A DNA stretch of 43,993 nt from positions 1 to 43,993 of the forward strand of contig JAMOTK010000028.1 in the NCBI GenBank assembly GCA_027062365.1, written 5' to 3'. The position numbers were made by a program, and so were the translations under genes. Below are positions 32,322 through 42,038 of the stretch, one piece after another. This DNA comes from Sulfurovum sp. Its GTDB lineage: Bacteria; Campylobacterota; Campylobacteria; Campylobacterales; Sulfurovaceae. Position 1 is the stretch's first letter; each line of letters starts with the position of its first letter. The notes under the pieces were generated by a model. That model worked only from the letters and a program-made list of their open reading frames with translations. It was not told where the DNA came from and searched no databases.

Positions 32322-33154
32322 CCCAACCCCTCCACTTCCATCTTCCCAAGTCCAAACACCGTCTGCTTACCTACGCCTATGAGTTCGCCTAATTTTAAGA
32401 GCCTATAACTCTCTTGATTTAACCCTCTTATCTCTATCGTTCCCATGATGCCTCCTAGGTTCATTGTGCTTTTTTGTCGGTTACTCATGCGTGTTAGCTC
32501 CTTGTATTTGAGGTTTCTACTCACTATCTGTCCCTCTATTATATAGGGAAATCTCTTGTAGCCAAGCCCAAGTAGTTGCATCTGTCTTTTGTATATGGAG
32601 TTTACTATATCTTTAAGCTCTATGTTGTCATCTCGTATAAGCCTATTGTTTTTCTTTACTCTTAATGGTGTTTTGAAGTGTAGCTTTATATCTTGACATA
32701 TTTTGACTATTTGGAGGGTTTTTATGCTGTTTTTTGGTATTTGAATATTATTGTCTGCATTTATAAGCTTGTCATCTATATACATGTCAAACTCCTTGTA
32801 GGTACTTCTCTCTTTACCTAAACCAATTTGAGTTAACATCATCTGTAGAGCCGAGATGGCATAGGGTAGTTTGTTAGTTGCATCATCAAATAGGTATAGA
32901 CTAAAGTCATAAAACTCTTTACCTAATCCAAAGTCAAACCTATATTTATGGGGTCTATTTTTTTCTTCATAAAATTCATAATACAAACAAGTAGCTTGTG
33001 CAAAGCATCCTTCACATTTGTATGATGGGTTGATACAGGTCACTTTTTTAAGTGCATATCCAAATGCACCACGGATTTGAGAACCGATGAAGTAGGGTGG
33101 TTTGTCTTTTATATGTATTGATAGTTTTGTATAAGTCATGGATAATGATAACAT
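32318..33154 (-). CDS. cas6: Cas6 pre-crRNA processing endoribonuclease
   Basis: Cas6 cuts the array transcript within each repeat, leaving the eight-base 5' handle ATTGAAAC that the array predicts. This 278-aa member is of the Cys-rich RAMP type: PPYFIGSQIRGAFGYALKKV, then CINPSYKCEGCFAQATCLYY with four Cys likely binding metal, and a C-terminal GELIGVGKQTVFGLGKMEVE with the Gly-rich loop. It is the first gene of the csm operon, with 200 bases of divergent intergenic DNA before it. ATG codons at 33154 and 33139 both lack a clear ribosome binding site. Confidence 0.88.
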   Translation of the reverse strand: MLSLSMTYTKLSIHIKDKPPYFIGSQIRGAFGYALKKVTCINPSYKCEGCFAQATCLYYEFYEEKNRPHKYRFDFGLGKEFYDFSLYLFDDATNKLPYAISALQMMLTQIGLGKERSTYKEFDMYIDDKLINADNNIQIPKNSIKTLQIVKICQDIKLHFKTPLRVKKNNRLIRDDNIELKDIVNSIYKRQMQLLGLGYKRFPYIIEGQIVSRNLKYKELTRMSNRQKSTMNLGGIMGTIEIRGLNQESYRLLKLGELIGVGKQTVFGLGKMEVEGLG

Positions 33155-33354
33155 TTAAATATAAAATCATTCACTATTTTTATAAAACTATGGTGTATTG
33201 TATACCTTATCTCTTTTAGACTTGATAGACTACACATATAAAGACTAGCATTTGAGTCTGCTATATAGGCAATATGTTGTTGTTTTGGTGTAATTAGTGT
33301 ATACTTTTGTTAAAATATCGTAATAGTATAAAATTTTTAAATTAAGGATAGGGT

Positions 33355-33795
33355 GTGTTTAAAAATATAAAACGTACTGTAAAAAAAATGTTTAGAGAGA
33401 TTTTGGTTTATCATCATAGCTCTATGGAATATAGAGCCAAAATCTTGACATTGATGGTCTCTGCCAATGGAGAAATCTGTGAATGTGAAAAGCAAAAACT
33501 CGAAGAGATAGCCCATAGTATTTATGGTAATGATAGCGAACGTGCCGAAATTCTTATTGATACTGTTTATGAGTATCATACGAAGATTATTACCAACAAT
33601 GGTCTAAATTTCAATCATCTCATCCAGCTTGTAGAAAAAGAAAGTAAAGTAGTCCCACGTTATGTCAACAAGATAGATATACCAATGCTAAGAGAACTCT
33701 ATGCGTGTACAAAAGATGAAGACGATAGACGCTTTCAAGAGCATATCTTGGAGTTTTTGGAAACACTCAAAGAAGATATGCAAAAGAGATTCTAA
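33355..33795 (+). CDS. TerB-like / DnaJ-associated helical domain protein
   Basis: This 146-aa protein starts at GTG 33355 behind AAGGATAGGG. The segment YRAKILTLMVSANGEICECE followed by KQKLEEIAHSIYG is typical of TerB-like tellurite-resistance/DjlA domains, a compact helical bundle with an acidic metal-binding loop. The exact role is unknown. It is the first gene after the CRISPR island on the opposite strand, with more native codon use, and its 3' end overlaps the msrA 3' end by four bases. Confidence 0.6.
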   Translation: MFKNIKRTVKKMFREILVYHHSSMEYRAKILTLMVSANGEICECEKQKLEEIAHSIYGNDSERAEILIDTVYEYHTKIITNNGLNFNHLIQLVEKESKVVPRYVNKIDIPMLRELYACTKDEDDRRFQEHILEFLETLKEDMQKRF

Positions 33796-34319
33796 GCAAT
33801 TTCTCTTCCAAATTTAGCACGTAATTTGGCTAGTTTTGGTGGGATAACTGCTAGACAATAGCCTTGGGTTTGGTTGTACTTGTAGTAGTCTTGATGGTAG
33901 GCTTCGGCTGTGTAGTAGCACTCTAAAGGTTCTATTGTTGTGACGATTTTATCGTTATAGTCTTTTTGTGCTGATTCTAATGAGGCTTGGGCTACTTCTA
34001 AGGTCTCTTCATCGGTATAAAGGATAGTTGAGCGATATTGTGTGCCTCTATCTGCCCCTTGTTGGTTGAGAGTTGTAGGGTTGTGTACTACAAAGAAAAT
34101 GTCCAGTAGGGTGTCTGAGGTAATGATACTATCATCATAAGTGATTTTAATGACTTCGGCATGACCTGATTCTCCTGTACATATATCTCTGTAGGTTGGC
34201 TGAGTTACATGACCATTTGCATAGCCACTTTCTACATCGCTTACCCCTTTGAGTAGTTCAAATACTGCTTCGGTACACCAAAAACACCCACCACCTACGA
34301 TTAATTCTTGTTTTGCCAT
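33792..34319 (-). CDS. msrA: Peptide methionine-S-sulfoxide reductase MsrA
   Basis: MsrA repairs oxidised methionine (S-epimer) in proteins. The 175-aa product has the catalytic GGGCFWCTEAVFELLKGV motif with Cys12 as nucleophile, then SGYANGHVTQPTYRDICTGE and HAEVIKITYDD, all canonical. YHQDYYKYNQTQGYC supplies a C-terminal Cys that can act in resolution. No signal peptide, so cytoplasmic. It is read away from trxC, whose thioredoxin could recycle it. Confidence 0.95.
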   Translation of the reverse strand: MAKQELIVGGGCFWCTEAVFELLKGVSDVESGYANGHVTQPTYRDICTGESGHAEVIKITYDDSIITSDTLLDIFFVVHNPTTLNQQGADRGTQYRSTILYTDEETLEVAQASLESAQKDYNDKIVTTIEPLECYYTAEAYHQDYYKYNQTQGYCLAVIPPKLAKLRAKFGREIA

Positions 34320-34403
34320 GATTGTTCCTATTTAATTTATATTTACTTTATTTGCTATAATACCTAAGAAACTAAAAACTAATCTAAAATGGAGAATTTT
34401 ATT

Positions 34404-34832
34404 ATGAATATTAACGTCGTATGCCCACATTGTCTCAAAGTAAATCGTATTCCCAAAAAAGAGTCTTATGCTAAAGCCAACTGTGGAGAGTGTAAAAACT
34501 CACTACTTCATGCTGACCCTACCGAAGTCAATAGCGATACACTAGGTACATTTTTGGCTAATTCTGACATCCCTGTGGTGGTAGATTTTTGGGCTCCGTG
34601 GTGTGGTCCTTGTTTGCAAATGGCACCTGCATTTAAAGAAGCCTCAAAAGCGATGTCTCTTCAATCCCAATTTCTAAAAGTCAATACCCAAGAGGAACAA
34701 ACACTAGGAGGACAGTATCGTATAGAAAGTATCCCCACCATCATCCTCTTCAAAAATGGCAAAGAGGTAGATAGACTAAGTGGAGCATTGAGTGCAAGTA
34801 GATTACAAAGTTGGGTCAAGCAATCGCTTTAG
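34404..34832 (+). CDS. trxC: Thioredoxin 2 (TrxC) with zinc-binding N-terminus
   Basis: This thiol-disulfide reductase of 142 aa has the TrxC layout: an N-terminal zinc ribbon (VVCPHCLKVNRIP and NCGECKN) followed by a thioredoxin fold with active site WAPWCGPC and the cis-Pro segment SIPTIILFKNG. The start at 34404 is preferred over an upstream ATG at 34389 because GGAG sits nine bases before it and E. coli TrxC starts at the same point relative to the first Cys pair. A TATAAT near 34357 could be its promoter. It diverges from msrA and probably serves oxidative-stress repair. Confidence 0.93.
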   Translation: MNINVVCPHCLKVNRIPKKESYAKANCGECKNSLLHADPTEVNSDTLGTFLANSDIPVVVDFWAPWCGPCLQMAPAFKEASKAMSLQSQFLKVNTQEEQTLGGQYRIESIPTIILFKNGKEVDRLSGALSASRLQSWVKQSL

Positions 34833-34872
34833 GGGTTTATAGCTCTTAGTAGCTATGTACTCAATGCAATAA

Positions 34873-34904
34873 AGGAGAGGAACTAAGATACTTAAGCCTC
34901 TCCT
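34873..34904. terminator. Hairpin between trxC and the carbonic anhydrase gene
   Basis: An 8-bp perfect stem (AGGAGAGG / CCTCTCCT) with a 16-base loop lies between the convergent stops at 34832 and 34916. T- and A-runs flank both sides, so it can serve either direction. Confidence 0.5.
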
Positions 34905-34915
34905 GCTTTGTACAT

Positions 34916-35695
34916 CTATTCTACGATTGTTCTCTTGTGCGTATCTTGTAATGGTCTATTGTTTGCATGACCAAAAATATCATAAAATTTTTGAACTTGA
35001 TTTTTGGATATACTCATTTGTGTTTTATAGACATTCCATTTAACATTTTCACTACATGGAGGAGTGGTCAATGAACCCATAAATTTATAATAGTCTTTAT
35101 CTGATGGCATGATAGCTTGTATATCAGCACTGCTCAACTCTATAGATACAGCTTTGTTTTCTTCAAGTGGAAATTTATTCCAAATTTTTTCTATAATTGG
35201 ATTGGATTTACCCTCTTTAAACATCACAGCTACCACAGCAAGGTTACCTTCTTTTGTTGCATGTACAAAGTGTGCTTCAAGAGGATACGATGTGCCGTTG
35301 ATATTGTTTTCACTTGGCGTATGGAAATGAAATTGTTTTAATTCATATATATTATTGTCAATGGTTAATGTACTACCACTTTTAATATTGACTTGAACCG
35401 TATGACCATTATTAATTACATCGTTAGACGCTGTTGTATAACTTAATGCTAAAGGAGTGAGGTCTTTATCTTCTGTGGCGATGATATTGATAGGTGTTTG
35501 CATTTTACCTTTACCACACATCGAAAACTTTTCATTTATGGCAGACCAATGGCTTGGACCAACATCACCTTGATACCCCCAGTGGGCTTTATGCAAAGAA
35601 GTATGAGTCTTCACATTTTCTGCGTAACTAGCAGTACTTGTAGCTAAAAAAAGTATAGCCATTGATGATAATGACAATGTAGTAATTTTATTCAT
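34916..35695 (-). CDS. Periplasmic alpha-type carbonic anhydrase
   Basis: This 259-aa enzyme interconverts CO2 and bicarbonate. A signal peptide is clear (MNKITTLSLSSMAILFLATS, cleavage near SYAE). The mature part shows HWGYQGDVGPSHWSAI, QTPINI, and the zinc ligands in LKQFHFHTPSENN and LEAHFVHATKEGNLAV, then SLTTPPCSENVKW, which forms the conserved disulfide and substrate pocket. A periplasmic alpha-CA is common in autotrophic Campylobacterota and in Helicobacter. It is monocistronic between a hairpin and a 166-base upstream gap. Confidence 0.93.
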   Translation of the reverse strand: MNKITTLSLSSMAILFLATSTASYAENVKTHTSLHKAHWGYQGDVGPSHWSAINEKFSMCGKGKMQTPINIIATEDKDLTPLALSYTTASNDVINNGHTVQVNIKSGSTLTIDNNIYELKQFHFHTPSENNINGTSYPLEAHFVHATKEGNLAVVAVMFKEGKSNPIIEKIWNKFPLEENKAVSIELSSADIQAIMPSDKDYYKFMGSLTTPPCSENVKWNVYKTQMSISKNQVQKFYDIFGHANNRPLQDTHKRTIVE

Positions 35696-35861
35696 ATTTT
35701 AAATCCTTAGGTATTATTTCATAACTTTTTACGGTTATATCTTCTATCATCCTTGATGACACAAGATATAACTTCTGAAAATCTTTAAAATCCTAGTTTA
35801 GCTATTTTATGTTAATATACACTAAATGTATCCGACAGCTAAAGCCATCGAACTCGTAAAA

Positions 35862-37796
35862 TTATTGGCGTTTTTCCATTATTTCTACAATTTGAGAAAA
35901 CTCTTTTTCATGACCGAAACAGGCACTGCTATTGCACAACATATAGCCATCATTGCTATCGTTTTTGAGGTAGCTAAAAGGGTTGGGGAGGGTGTCTAGG
36001 TCTGTGATGTGTGCTTTTAGTTTTGCTTCTGTGGCTTTGATGATGACATCATCTTTGAGGTAGCGTATCACCATGCGAGTCATGCGAGGGGTAGAGAGAG
36101 GTTGACGCATGACATCATAAGAATAGACTTCTAAGGTCTTGAAGACAAATTTTTTGTATACCACATCGACTAGCGATGAGATAGAAAAGAGTACATTAAG
36201 TATGGTTGCTACCGAAGAAGGGTAGGAGCTATCATAGATGTCTGCATTGGTTTCAAATTCACCACGAGAGAATTTCCATTTGCCTTTGTCGAAGTATTTT
36301 TCTATGGCAGTGTTGGTAAGTTTGGTAGCTGTGATGAGATAGACTTCATTAAGGGTACTTTGGTAGGCTTCTATGAGGGCATCAGCTAGGTAGGCATAGT
36401 CTTCTAAAAAGGCTTTGATTTTAGGGGCTTTCGTGATAAGGGTAGCGTGGTAAAGCTCAGAATTGATATACATACTTTGCAAAAGAGCATCAAGGGATTT
36501 AATCGCAGGGGCGAGATACTTTTTGTCTGTACGACTGGCTTTGAAAAGTGATTTTATCATCATGGCATTCCATGAAACCAATACTTTTTTATCTATAAAA
36601 GGATAGGTACGCTTTTTTCGTCTTTTGGCTAAAGCTTGGATTGCTTCTGTGTAGTAAGGGATAGTGATATGGCTAGGGTCATCTAAACGAATAATATTTT
36701 TAAACTCAAAATTTCCTGCTTCTGTGATGTGAAGTGCTTTTGCCAATGCCTTATGGGCGTTGCTAGGAATCCCAGCTTTTTCAAAAGACTTGATGGCTTT
36801 GTCATAGTCGTAGATAAAGTATTTGCCTTCTACTCCCTCTGTATCAGCATCTGAAGCCGAATAAAACAAGCCATCTTGATACATCTTCTCTAACATAAAG
36901 TCTAAAGTTTCAAAGGCAACATTTTTATAAAATACATTTCCACTGACATGATATGCTTTGAGATAGACCTCTGAGAGTAGGGCATTGTCATAGGTCATCT
37001 TTTCAAAGTGAGGTACAAGCCATTCATCATCGGTAGAATAACGACAAAACCCACCATCAACCAAGTCTCGTAACCCTCCTTTTGCCATGGAAGAGAGCGT
37101 GAATAGTGCCATGTTTAGTGTCTCTTTTTCTCCTGTGAGACGATAGACATCCAACAGTAAGTCTAGCATAGAGGCTTGTGGAAACTTGGGTGCTTTGTTA
37201 AAGCCTCCATATTTATGGTCAAAAAGTTGAGTCGATTGCTCGGAGAGACGTTTAATGATACTAAGGTCAAGTTTGGTTGCTTGTATTTTGTCTTCATCTG
37301 GGTTTAAAAAGCGTAAGATTTCATCGGCTTTTTCTGTTAGTAAATCTTTTTCTTTACTATACTTATCTGAGATAACTTCTAACAAAGAAGAAAATGACAT
37401 CATCCCATAACGTGGTTCATCGGGTATATACGTAGCAGAATAAAAAGGTTTTTGCTCTTGTGTCAAGAAGATAGATGTAGGCCATCCTCCTGGGCGTTGG
37501 TTCATGAGCTGATAGATAGCTTGAAAGTGCTTGTCTATATCAGGACGCTCTTCACGGTCGACTTTGATAGCGATGAAATGGGTATTGAGTATCTTTGCTG
37601 TGGCATCATCCTCAAAAGATTCATGTTCCATCACATGACACCAGTGACAAGAGCTATACCCTATAGAGAGAAAGATAGCCTTGTTTTCTTTACGTGCTTT
37701 TGCAAAGGCTTCTTCTCCCCATGGATACCAATCAACAGGATTATCAGCGTGTTGCTGTAAATAAGGGGAGTGTTCATTTTTGAGATGATTTGCCAT
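35862..37796 (-). CDS. DUF255 thioredoxin-domain protein (YyaL/SPATA20 family)
   Basis: This protein of about 644 aa has an N-terminal thioredoxin-like domain ([20 protein letters not shown], then [20 protein letters not shown]) and a large (alpha/alpha)6 domain resembling N-acylglucosamine epimerase and cellobiose epimerase, seen at [20 protein letters not shown] and [19 protein letters not shown]. The substrate is unknown. The ATG at 37796 is preferred over 37814, since the family begins just before [11 protein letters not shown] and AAAGGC precedes it. It diverges from dsbD across about 115 bases, hinting at a shared thiol-redox context. Confidence 0.9.
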   Translation of the reverse strand: MANHLKNEHSPYLQQHADNPVDWYPWGEEAFAKARKENKAIFLSIGYSSCHWCHVMEHESFEDDATAKILNTHFIAIKVDREERPDIDKHFQAIYQLMNQRPGGWPTSIFLTQEQKPFYSATYIPDEPRYGMMSFSSLLEVISDKYSKEKDLLTEKADEILRFLNPDEDKIQATKLDLSIIKRLSEQSTQLFDHKYGGFNKAPKFPQASMLDLLLDVYRLTGEKETLNMALFTLSSMAKGGLRDLVDGGFCRYSTDDEWLVPHFEKMTYDNALLSEVYLKAYHVSGNVFYKNVAFETLDFMLEKMYQDGLFYSASDADTEGVEGKYFIYDYDKAIKSFEKAGIPSNAHKALAKALHITEAGNFEFKNIIRLDDPSHITIPYYTEAIQALAKRRKKRTYPFIDKKVLVSWNAMMIKSLFKASRTDKKYLAPAIKSLDALLQSMYINSELYHATLITKAPKIKAFLEDYAYLADALIEAYQSTLNEVYLITATKLTNTAIEKYFDKGKWKFSRGEFETNADIYDSSYPSSVATILNVLFSISSLVDVVYKKFVFKTLEVYSYDVMRQPLSTPRMTRMVIRYLKDDVIIKATEAKLKAHITDLDTLPNPFSYLKNDSNDGYMLCNSSACFGHEKEFSQIVEIMEKRQ

Positions 37797-37913
37797 TTCG
37801 ATGCCTTTTATCATTTTATTAACATAGTGCTAACGCACTTTAAGTTACTATTACACTGTTTATACACAAACTGTAGTATAGAATACAATAAATTTTTATA
37901 GAAAAGAGAAAAA

Positions 37914-39698
37914 ATGAATAATTTAATCAAAAAGTTACTTCTCGTGACGGTCTTAGCACATACCTTTGTCTTTGCTGGGTTCAGTAGTGCCTTACAAAAA
38001 CAAAAGTTTTTATCTCCAGATGAAGCATTTCAAACTACAGCTGTATTAAAAGATGATATGATTGAGACCAAGATAGTTATGGCAGACAAAATCCATATCT
38101 ATGAAGATTCTTTACATTATAAAATTGTCTCTCCTCAAATACTTTTATTGAAAGTAGAAAAGCCTACGCCTCATACCTTTGATGGAGATAATGTCTATGA
38201 TAAAACATTAAGTGTCACTATTCCTACCTCGATGATAGAAGAAACAATCATTGGAGAATATACTTTAGAAATAGAGTTTCAAGGGTGTTCGGATGCGGGG
38301 ATTTGTTATCAGCCTATTAAAAAGAGTTTTACTTTTAAAGGGAAAGAAGCAGGTACTTTTGATAAGATAAAACAACTTATCAAAGAAGGAAATGCTGCAA
38401 AAATTGTAGATGTATTGGTCAATGAAAGTTCACTTTTTGTTCTTTTTATCTTCTTTATCTTTGGTTTACTGCTCTCTTTAACCCCTTGTATTTTTCCTAT
38501 GATTCCTATCTTGTCTTCTATCATTATCTCTCAGCAAAGTACTCAGGATAAACCTAGCATGTCCCAAGCATTCTTTACTTCATTGACCTATGTATTGGCA
38601 ATGGCATTGACCTATACACTTGTAGGACTTATCGCAGGGCTTTTAGGTGCAGATTTACAATCAGCGATGCAAAACCCATGGGTATTGACTATCTTTTCAG
38701 GGGTATTTATAGCATTGGCATTGTCTTTGTTTGGCTACTTTGAGATAGGTCTTCCTTCTTCATGGCAATCTAAACTTACCAAAGTAAGTGATAATGCTCA
38801 AGGTAAAGGAGGGATGTTAGGTACGATTATCATGGGTGCATTATCAGCACTCATTGTAGGACCATGTACGGCTGCTCCTATCTCTGGGGCTGTAATATTC
38901 ATTTCTCATACAGGGGATGCACTGCTAGGTGGAGCGGCTCTTTTTGTGATGAGTATGGGTATGGGTATGCCTCTTCTTTTGGTAGGATTAGGTGCAGGTA
39001 AATTTATGCCACGTCCTGGTGGATGGATGACACGTGTATCACAAGTCTTTGGGGTGATGATGTTGGCTCTTGCTATCTTTATGCTTTCTCGTATTTTACC
39101 TGCTGGTTTTACTATGGCATTATGGGCATTACTCTTTATGGGAATAGCCATATATATGGATGTATTTGGACACAAAGATGGTGAAGGTGCGATGAGATTG
39201 TTTAAGCTTCTTGGTATGACCTTTATGCTTTATGGAGCGTCTTTATTTATCGGAGCAATTAGTGGTTCTACCTCATTTATACGTCCTTTTGAAAAATTTA
39301 CCCAAGCAACCGTACGGGTAAACACCTCTTCTACTCAAACAGACAAAAGTACCCATCTGGGGTATAGTATAGAACGACTCATGAAAGAAGTCAAAGCATC
39401 AGATAAGCTTGTAGTAGTAGATTTTGGTAAAGATTCATGTACAGCATGTACAGAACTCGAAGAGATTACATTCCCAGATGCCAAAGTCCAAGCCCAACTT
39501 AAAAACTTTACTTTCATCAAAGTAGACCTCACAGCCAACAGCGATGAAGACAAAGCTTTACTCAAAAAGTTTGACCTCTTTGGTACACCCAATATCATCT
39601 TTTTTGATACAAACAATCAATATATACCAGAAAAAAGCCTCACAGGATTTATCCCCCCAGAAGACTTTGCAAAGCATTTAGAGAGTATTGCTAAGTAA
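37914..39698 (+). CDS. dsbD: Thiol:disulfide interchange protein DsbD
   Basis: DsbD moves reducing power from cytoplasmic thioredoxin to the periplasm. The 594-aa product has a signal peptide, an N-terminal periplasmic alpha domain with the Cys pair in GCSDAGICYQP, an eight-helix membrane domain with its two Cys in LTPCIFPMIPI and IVGPCTAAPISGA, and a C-terminal thioredoxin-like gamma domain with DSCTACTELEE. All six redox cysteines are present and length is normal. AAAAGAGAAAA is the ribosome binding site. murJ follows after 12 bases. Confidence 0.95.
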   Translation: MNNLIKKLLLVTVLAHTFVFAGFSSALQKQKFLSPDEAFQTTAVLKDDMIETKIVMADKIHIYEDSLHYKIVSPQILLLKVEKPTPHTFDGDNVYDKTLSVTIPTSMIEETIIGEYTLEIEFQGCSDAGICYQPIKKSFTFKGKEAGTFDKIKQLIKEGNAAKIVDVLVNESSLFVLFIFFIFGLLLSLTPCIFPMIPILSSIIISQQSTQDKPSMSQAFFTSLTYVLAMALTYTLVGLIAGLLGADLQSAMQNPWVLTIFSGVFIALALSLFGYFEIGLPSSWQSKLTKVSDNAQGKGGMLGTIIMGALSALIVGPCTAAPISGAVIFISHTGDALLGGAALFVMSMGMGMPLLLVGLGAGKFMPRPGGWMTRVSQVFGVMMLALAIFMLSRILPAGFTMALWALLFMGIAIYMDVFGHKDGEGAMRLFKLLGMTFMLYGASLFIGAISGSTSFIRPFEKFTQATVRVNTSSTQTDKSTHLGYSIERLMKEVKASDKLVVVDFGKDSCTACTELEEITFPDAKVQAQLKNFTFIKVDLTANSDEDKALLKKFDLFGTPNIIFFDTNNQYIPEKSLTGFIPPEDFAKHLESIAK

Positions 39699-39710
39699 AG
39701 GTGGTTCTAT

Positions 39711-41117
39711 ATGAAATTAAAATCAATATTTACCAATAGTTTTGGCATACTGCTTTCTCGGATTGTGGGTTTTTTGCGTGACCTTATTATGGCTTCTGTT
39801 TTGGGGGCTGGGTATTGGAGTGATATATTTTTCCTTGCCAATCGTTTGCCCAATTTGTTTAGGAATATTTTTGCTGAGGGGGCTTTTACTCAGGCTTTTA
39901 TGCCGTCTTTTGTGGCATCTGCAAATAAAAGTGTATTTTCTACAGCTATCTTTTTGAGGTTTTCTCTTTTTATTGTATTTGGTTCTTTGGTGGTGAGCTT
40001 TTATCCTGAGTGGATTACCAAGCTCCAAGCGATGGGTTGGGATGCACAGCGTATTAGCGATACTGCACCTTTGACGGCTATCAACTTTTGGTACTTGTAT
40101 CTTATCTTTATCGTGACCTTTATTGCCACACTTTTACAATACAAAGAGCATTTTGCTACGACGGCTCTCTCTTCTGTACTTTTGAATATGGCGATGATTG
40201 TGGCTCTTTTACTTTTTATGAAAGATGACCCAAAGACTATTGCGTATGCTTTGAGTGTCTCTGTGTTGGTAGGTGGAGCATTGCAAGTGTTGGTACATCT
40301 GATTGCACTGTTTCGACTCAAACTCTCTAGGCTTTTGTGTGCAGGGTGGCAGTACCGTAAAACACGAGACATTAAAGCAGAGAAAAAGAAGTTTACTTCT
40401 TTGTTTATCCCTGCTGTGTGGGGTGGGTCTAGTTTACAGATTAATAGCTTTGTGGGTACGATTTTGGCTTCTTTTTTGGTCACTGGGTCAGTATCATATC
40501 TTGCCTATGCACAAAGGCTTTTCCAACTTCCTTTGGCTCTTTTTGCTATCGCTACGGCTACGGCACTCTTTCCTACTATCTCTAAAGCATTAAAAAATGG
40601 ACAAGAAAAAGAAGCGTATTTAAACCTTTCCAAAGGCTTTTGGTTACTTAGCTTTTTGCTCACGATGGCGACACTCGGAGGTGCGATATTAGCCGAGCCT
40701 ATTATTTGGCTACTCTTTGAGAGAGGTCAATTTACACAGATACAGACAGCACAGACAGCACAAGTGTTGAGTATGTTTATGTTAGGACTTCTGCCCTTGG
40801 GACTGAGTAAGCTTTTTTCACTCTTTTTATATGCTTCGTATCGTCAAGGAAAGGCTGCGATGATTGCCACGATTTCGGTTGTGGTCAATATCGTGGCATC
40901 TTTGTTACTCATGGATTCTATGGGGGCTATGGGATTGGCATTGGCAGGTAGCATTGGGGGGTGGGTACTCTTTATACTCACGGTCAAAGAGGTAGGCTAT
41001 GATAAATTTTTGAGTATTATACAGTCTAAAATGTCATTGTATTATGTCATGAGTATGTTACTTTTTGGCTTTATCTTACTACTTATAAATGGATGGATAC
41101 TAAGCCTCATTAGATAA
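39711..41117 (+). CDS. murJ: Lipid II flippase MurJ
   Basis: MurJ flips lipid II across the inner membrane for peptidoglycan synthesis. The 468-aa product has about 13-14 transmembrane segments and the conserved N-terminal FGILLSRIVGFLRDLIMASV, GAGYWSDIFFLANRLPNLFR and FAEGAFTQAFMPSF motifs with the essential Arg residues. Length is slightly below the usual 500 or so. Its last 38 bases are duplicated 734 bases downstream, where they serve as the end of a vapC gene, so murJ was the boundary of an insertion; murJ itself looks complete. Confidence 0.93.
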   Translation: MKLKSIFTNSFGILLSRIVGFLRDLIMASVLGAGYWSDIFFLANRLPNLFRNIFAEGAFTQAFMPSFVASANKSVFSTAIFLRFSLFIVFGSLVVSFYPEWITKLQAMGWDAQRISDTAPLTAINFWYLYLIFIVTFIATLLQYKEHFATTALSSVLLNMAMIVALLLFMKDDPKTIAYALSVSVLVGGALQVLVHLIALFRLKLSRLLCAGWQYRKTRDIKAEKKKFTSLFIPAVWGGSSLQINSFVGTILASFLVTGSVSYLAYAQRLFQLPLALFAIATATALFPTISKALKNGQEKEAYLNLSKGFWLLSFLLTMATLGGAILAEPIIWLLFERGQFTQIQTAQTAQVLSMFMLGLLPLGLSKLFSLFLYASYRQGKAAMIATISVVVNIVASLLLMDSMGAMGLALAGSIGGWVLFILTVKEVGYDKFLSIIQSKMSLYYVMSMLLFGFILLLINGWILSLIR

Positions 41118-41169
41118 TTTTGATATAATCACGTTCTAATGTTCTTTGGGTTTGTTTTGTCACACTTAG
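41080..41169 (+). repeat. Direct repeat, left copy (murJ 3' end and downstream)
   Basis: This 90-bp segment is repeated at 41814-41903 with three mismatches. It contains the last 12 codons of murJ and the sequence following its stop, up to ACACTTAG. The pair brackets the vapBC genes exactly. Confidence 0.93.
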
Positions 41170-41216
41170 ACCTTTATTAATCATAAATGAGATAAAATTA
41201 AAATAAAGGATTTTGA

Positions 41217-41465
41217 ATGATACGAGAAGTGATACGACCACAATATACAAGTTTGACTATTGATATACCAACTAGCTATATAGATAGAGAGATTGAATTT
41301 ATAATGTTTCCTCTTGATGAAAAAGAAACCATTCAAAATGTAGAAGAAAAAAAGCATCAATCATTAAGAGGTGTTTTTAATCAATATCAAGATAATTCAA
41401 AAAATCATTTAGAAGATAATGCTTGGAAAAATCATATTTTAGATAAGTTTAAACGAGATGATTAG
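41217..41465 (+). CDS. VapB-like antitoxin
   Basis: This 82-aa protein is the upstream partner of a PIN-domain toxin. The N-terminal part (SLTIDIPTSYIDREIEFIMF) is the strand-loop pattern of short AbrB/VapB-like antitoxins (a YxxREIEFI core), and the C-terminal half is charged and helical (LRGVFNQYQDNSKNHLEDNA), as expected for the toxin-binding tail. AAAGGA precedes the ATG. It overlaps vapC by eight bases. Family assignment is weaker than for the toxin. Confidence 0.65.
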   Translation: MIREVIRPQYTSLTIDIPTSYIDREIEFIMFPLDEKETIQNVEEKKHQSLRGVFNQYQDNSKNHLEDNAWKNHILDKFKRDD

Positions 41466-41847
41466 AATAGATACAAATTATATTATTAGATATTTTATGA
41501 ATGACAATATTGAAATGGCAGAAATTGCTGAAGAAATTTTAATATCAAAAAATGTATTTATTTCCAATGAAATATTGGCAGAAGTTGTTTATGTTCTATC
41601 TGGAGTGTATAAAATTTCAAAAATAGAAATTTCAAACCAACTCTTAGCACTGATAAATTTTAATAATATCTCTGTATCTAATATGAAAGTGATAACACAT
41701 ACATTAGAACTATTTAAAACTAAGAACTTAGATTTTGTAGATTGTTTATTGTGTGCTTATTCTCATCAAGATGAAATATTAACATTTGATAAGAAATTAA
41801 ATAAGTGTATTCATACTTATAAATGGATGGATACTAAGCCTCATTAG
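41458..41847 (+). CDS. vapC: VapC-like PIN-domain ribonuclease toxin
   Basis: This 129-aa PIN-domain protein has the acidic site Asp5 (RIDTNYIIRYF), a Glu near 38-42 (SNEILAEVVYV), Asp95 (LDFVDCLLCAYS) and Asp111 (TFDKKL), as in VapC toxins that cut RNA. The last ten residues (TYKWMDTKPH) and the stop are encoded by the right-hand copy of the murJ-derived repeat, read in a different frame from murJ. The original C-terminus of this toxin may therefore have been replaced, although the catalytic core is complete. Confidence 0.83.
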   Translation: MIRIDTNYIIRYFMNDNIEMAEIAEEILISKNVFISNEILAEVVYVLSGVYKISKIEISNQLLALINFNNISVSNMKVITHTLELFKTKNLDFVDCLLCAYSHQDEILTFDKKLNKCIHTYKWMDTKPH

Positions 41848-41903
41848 ATAATTTTGATATAATCACGTTCTAATGTTCTTTGGGCTTGTTTTGCAACACT
41901 TAG
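41814..41903 (+). repeat. Direct repeat, right copy (vapC 3' end and downstream)
   Basis: Second copy of the 90-bp murJ-derived repeat, offset exactly 734 bases from the first. Mismatches are at 41885, 41894 and 41895. It encodes the vapC C-terminus and stop. Confidence 0.93.
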
Positions 41904-41946
41904 TTTTTTAGTCCATCAAGGCAAAATCAACATATCAGGATTTATA

Positions 41947-41991
41947 ATGACAGATGAGGGGTTGAAGCTTAGTTATATGGAGTCGGAGTAA
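41947..41991 (+). CDS. 14-codon ORF upstream of hsdM
   Basis: ATG at 41947 behind a CAGGA-like sequence encodes MTDEGLKLSYMESE and stops. It could be a leader peptide or the stub of a lost gene. The region 41904-42038 otherwise holds only the hsdM ribosome binding site (CAAGGAAT) and A+T-rich DNA with a TATAAT at 42005-42010 region. Confidence 0.2.
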   Translation: MTDEGLKLSYMESE

Positions 41992-42038
41992 AGTCTTCTT
42001 ATACTATAATGTTTTAGAAATTTTCAAGGAATATATCT

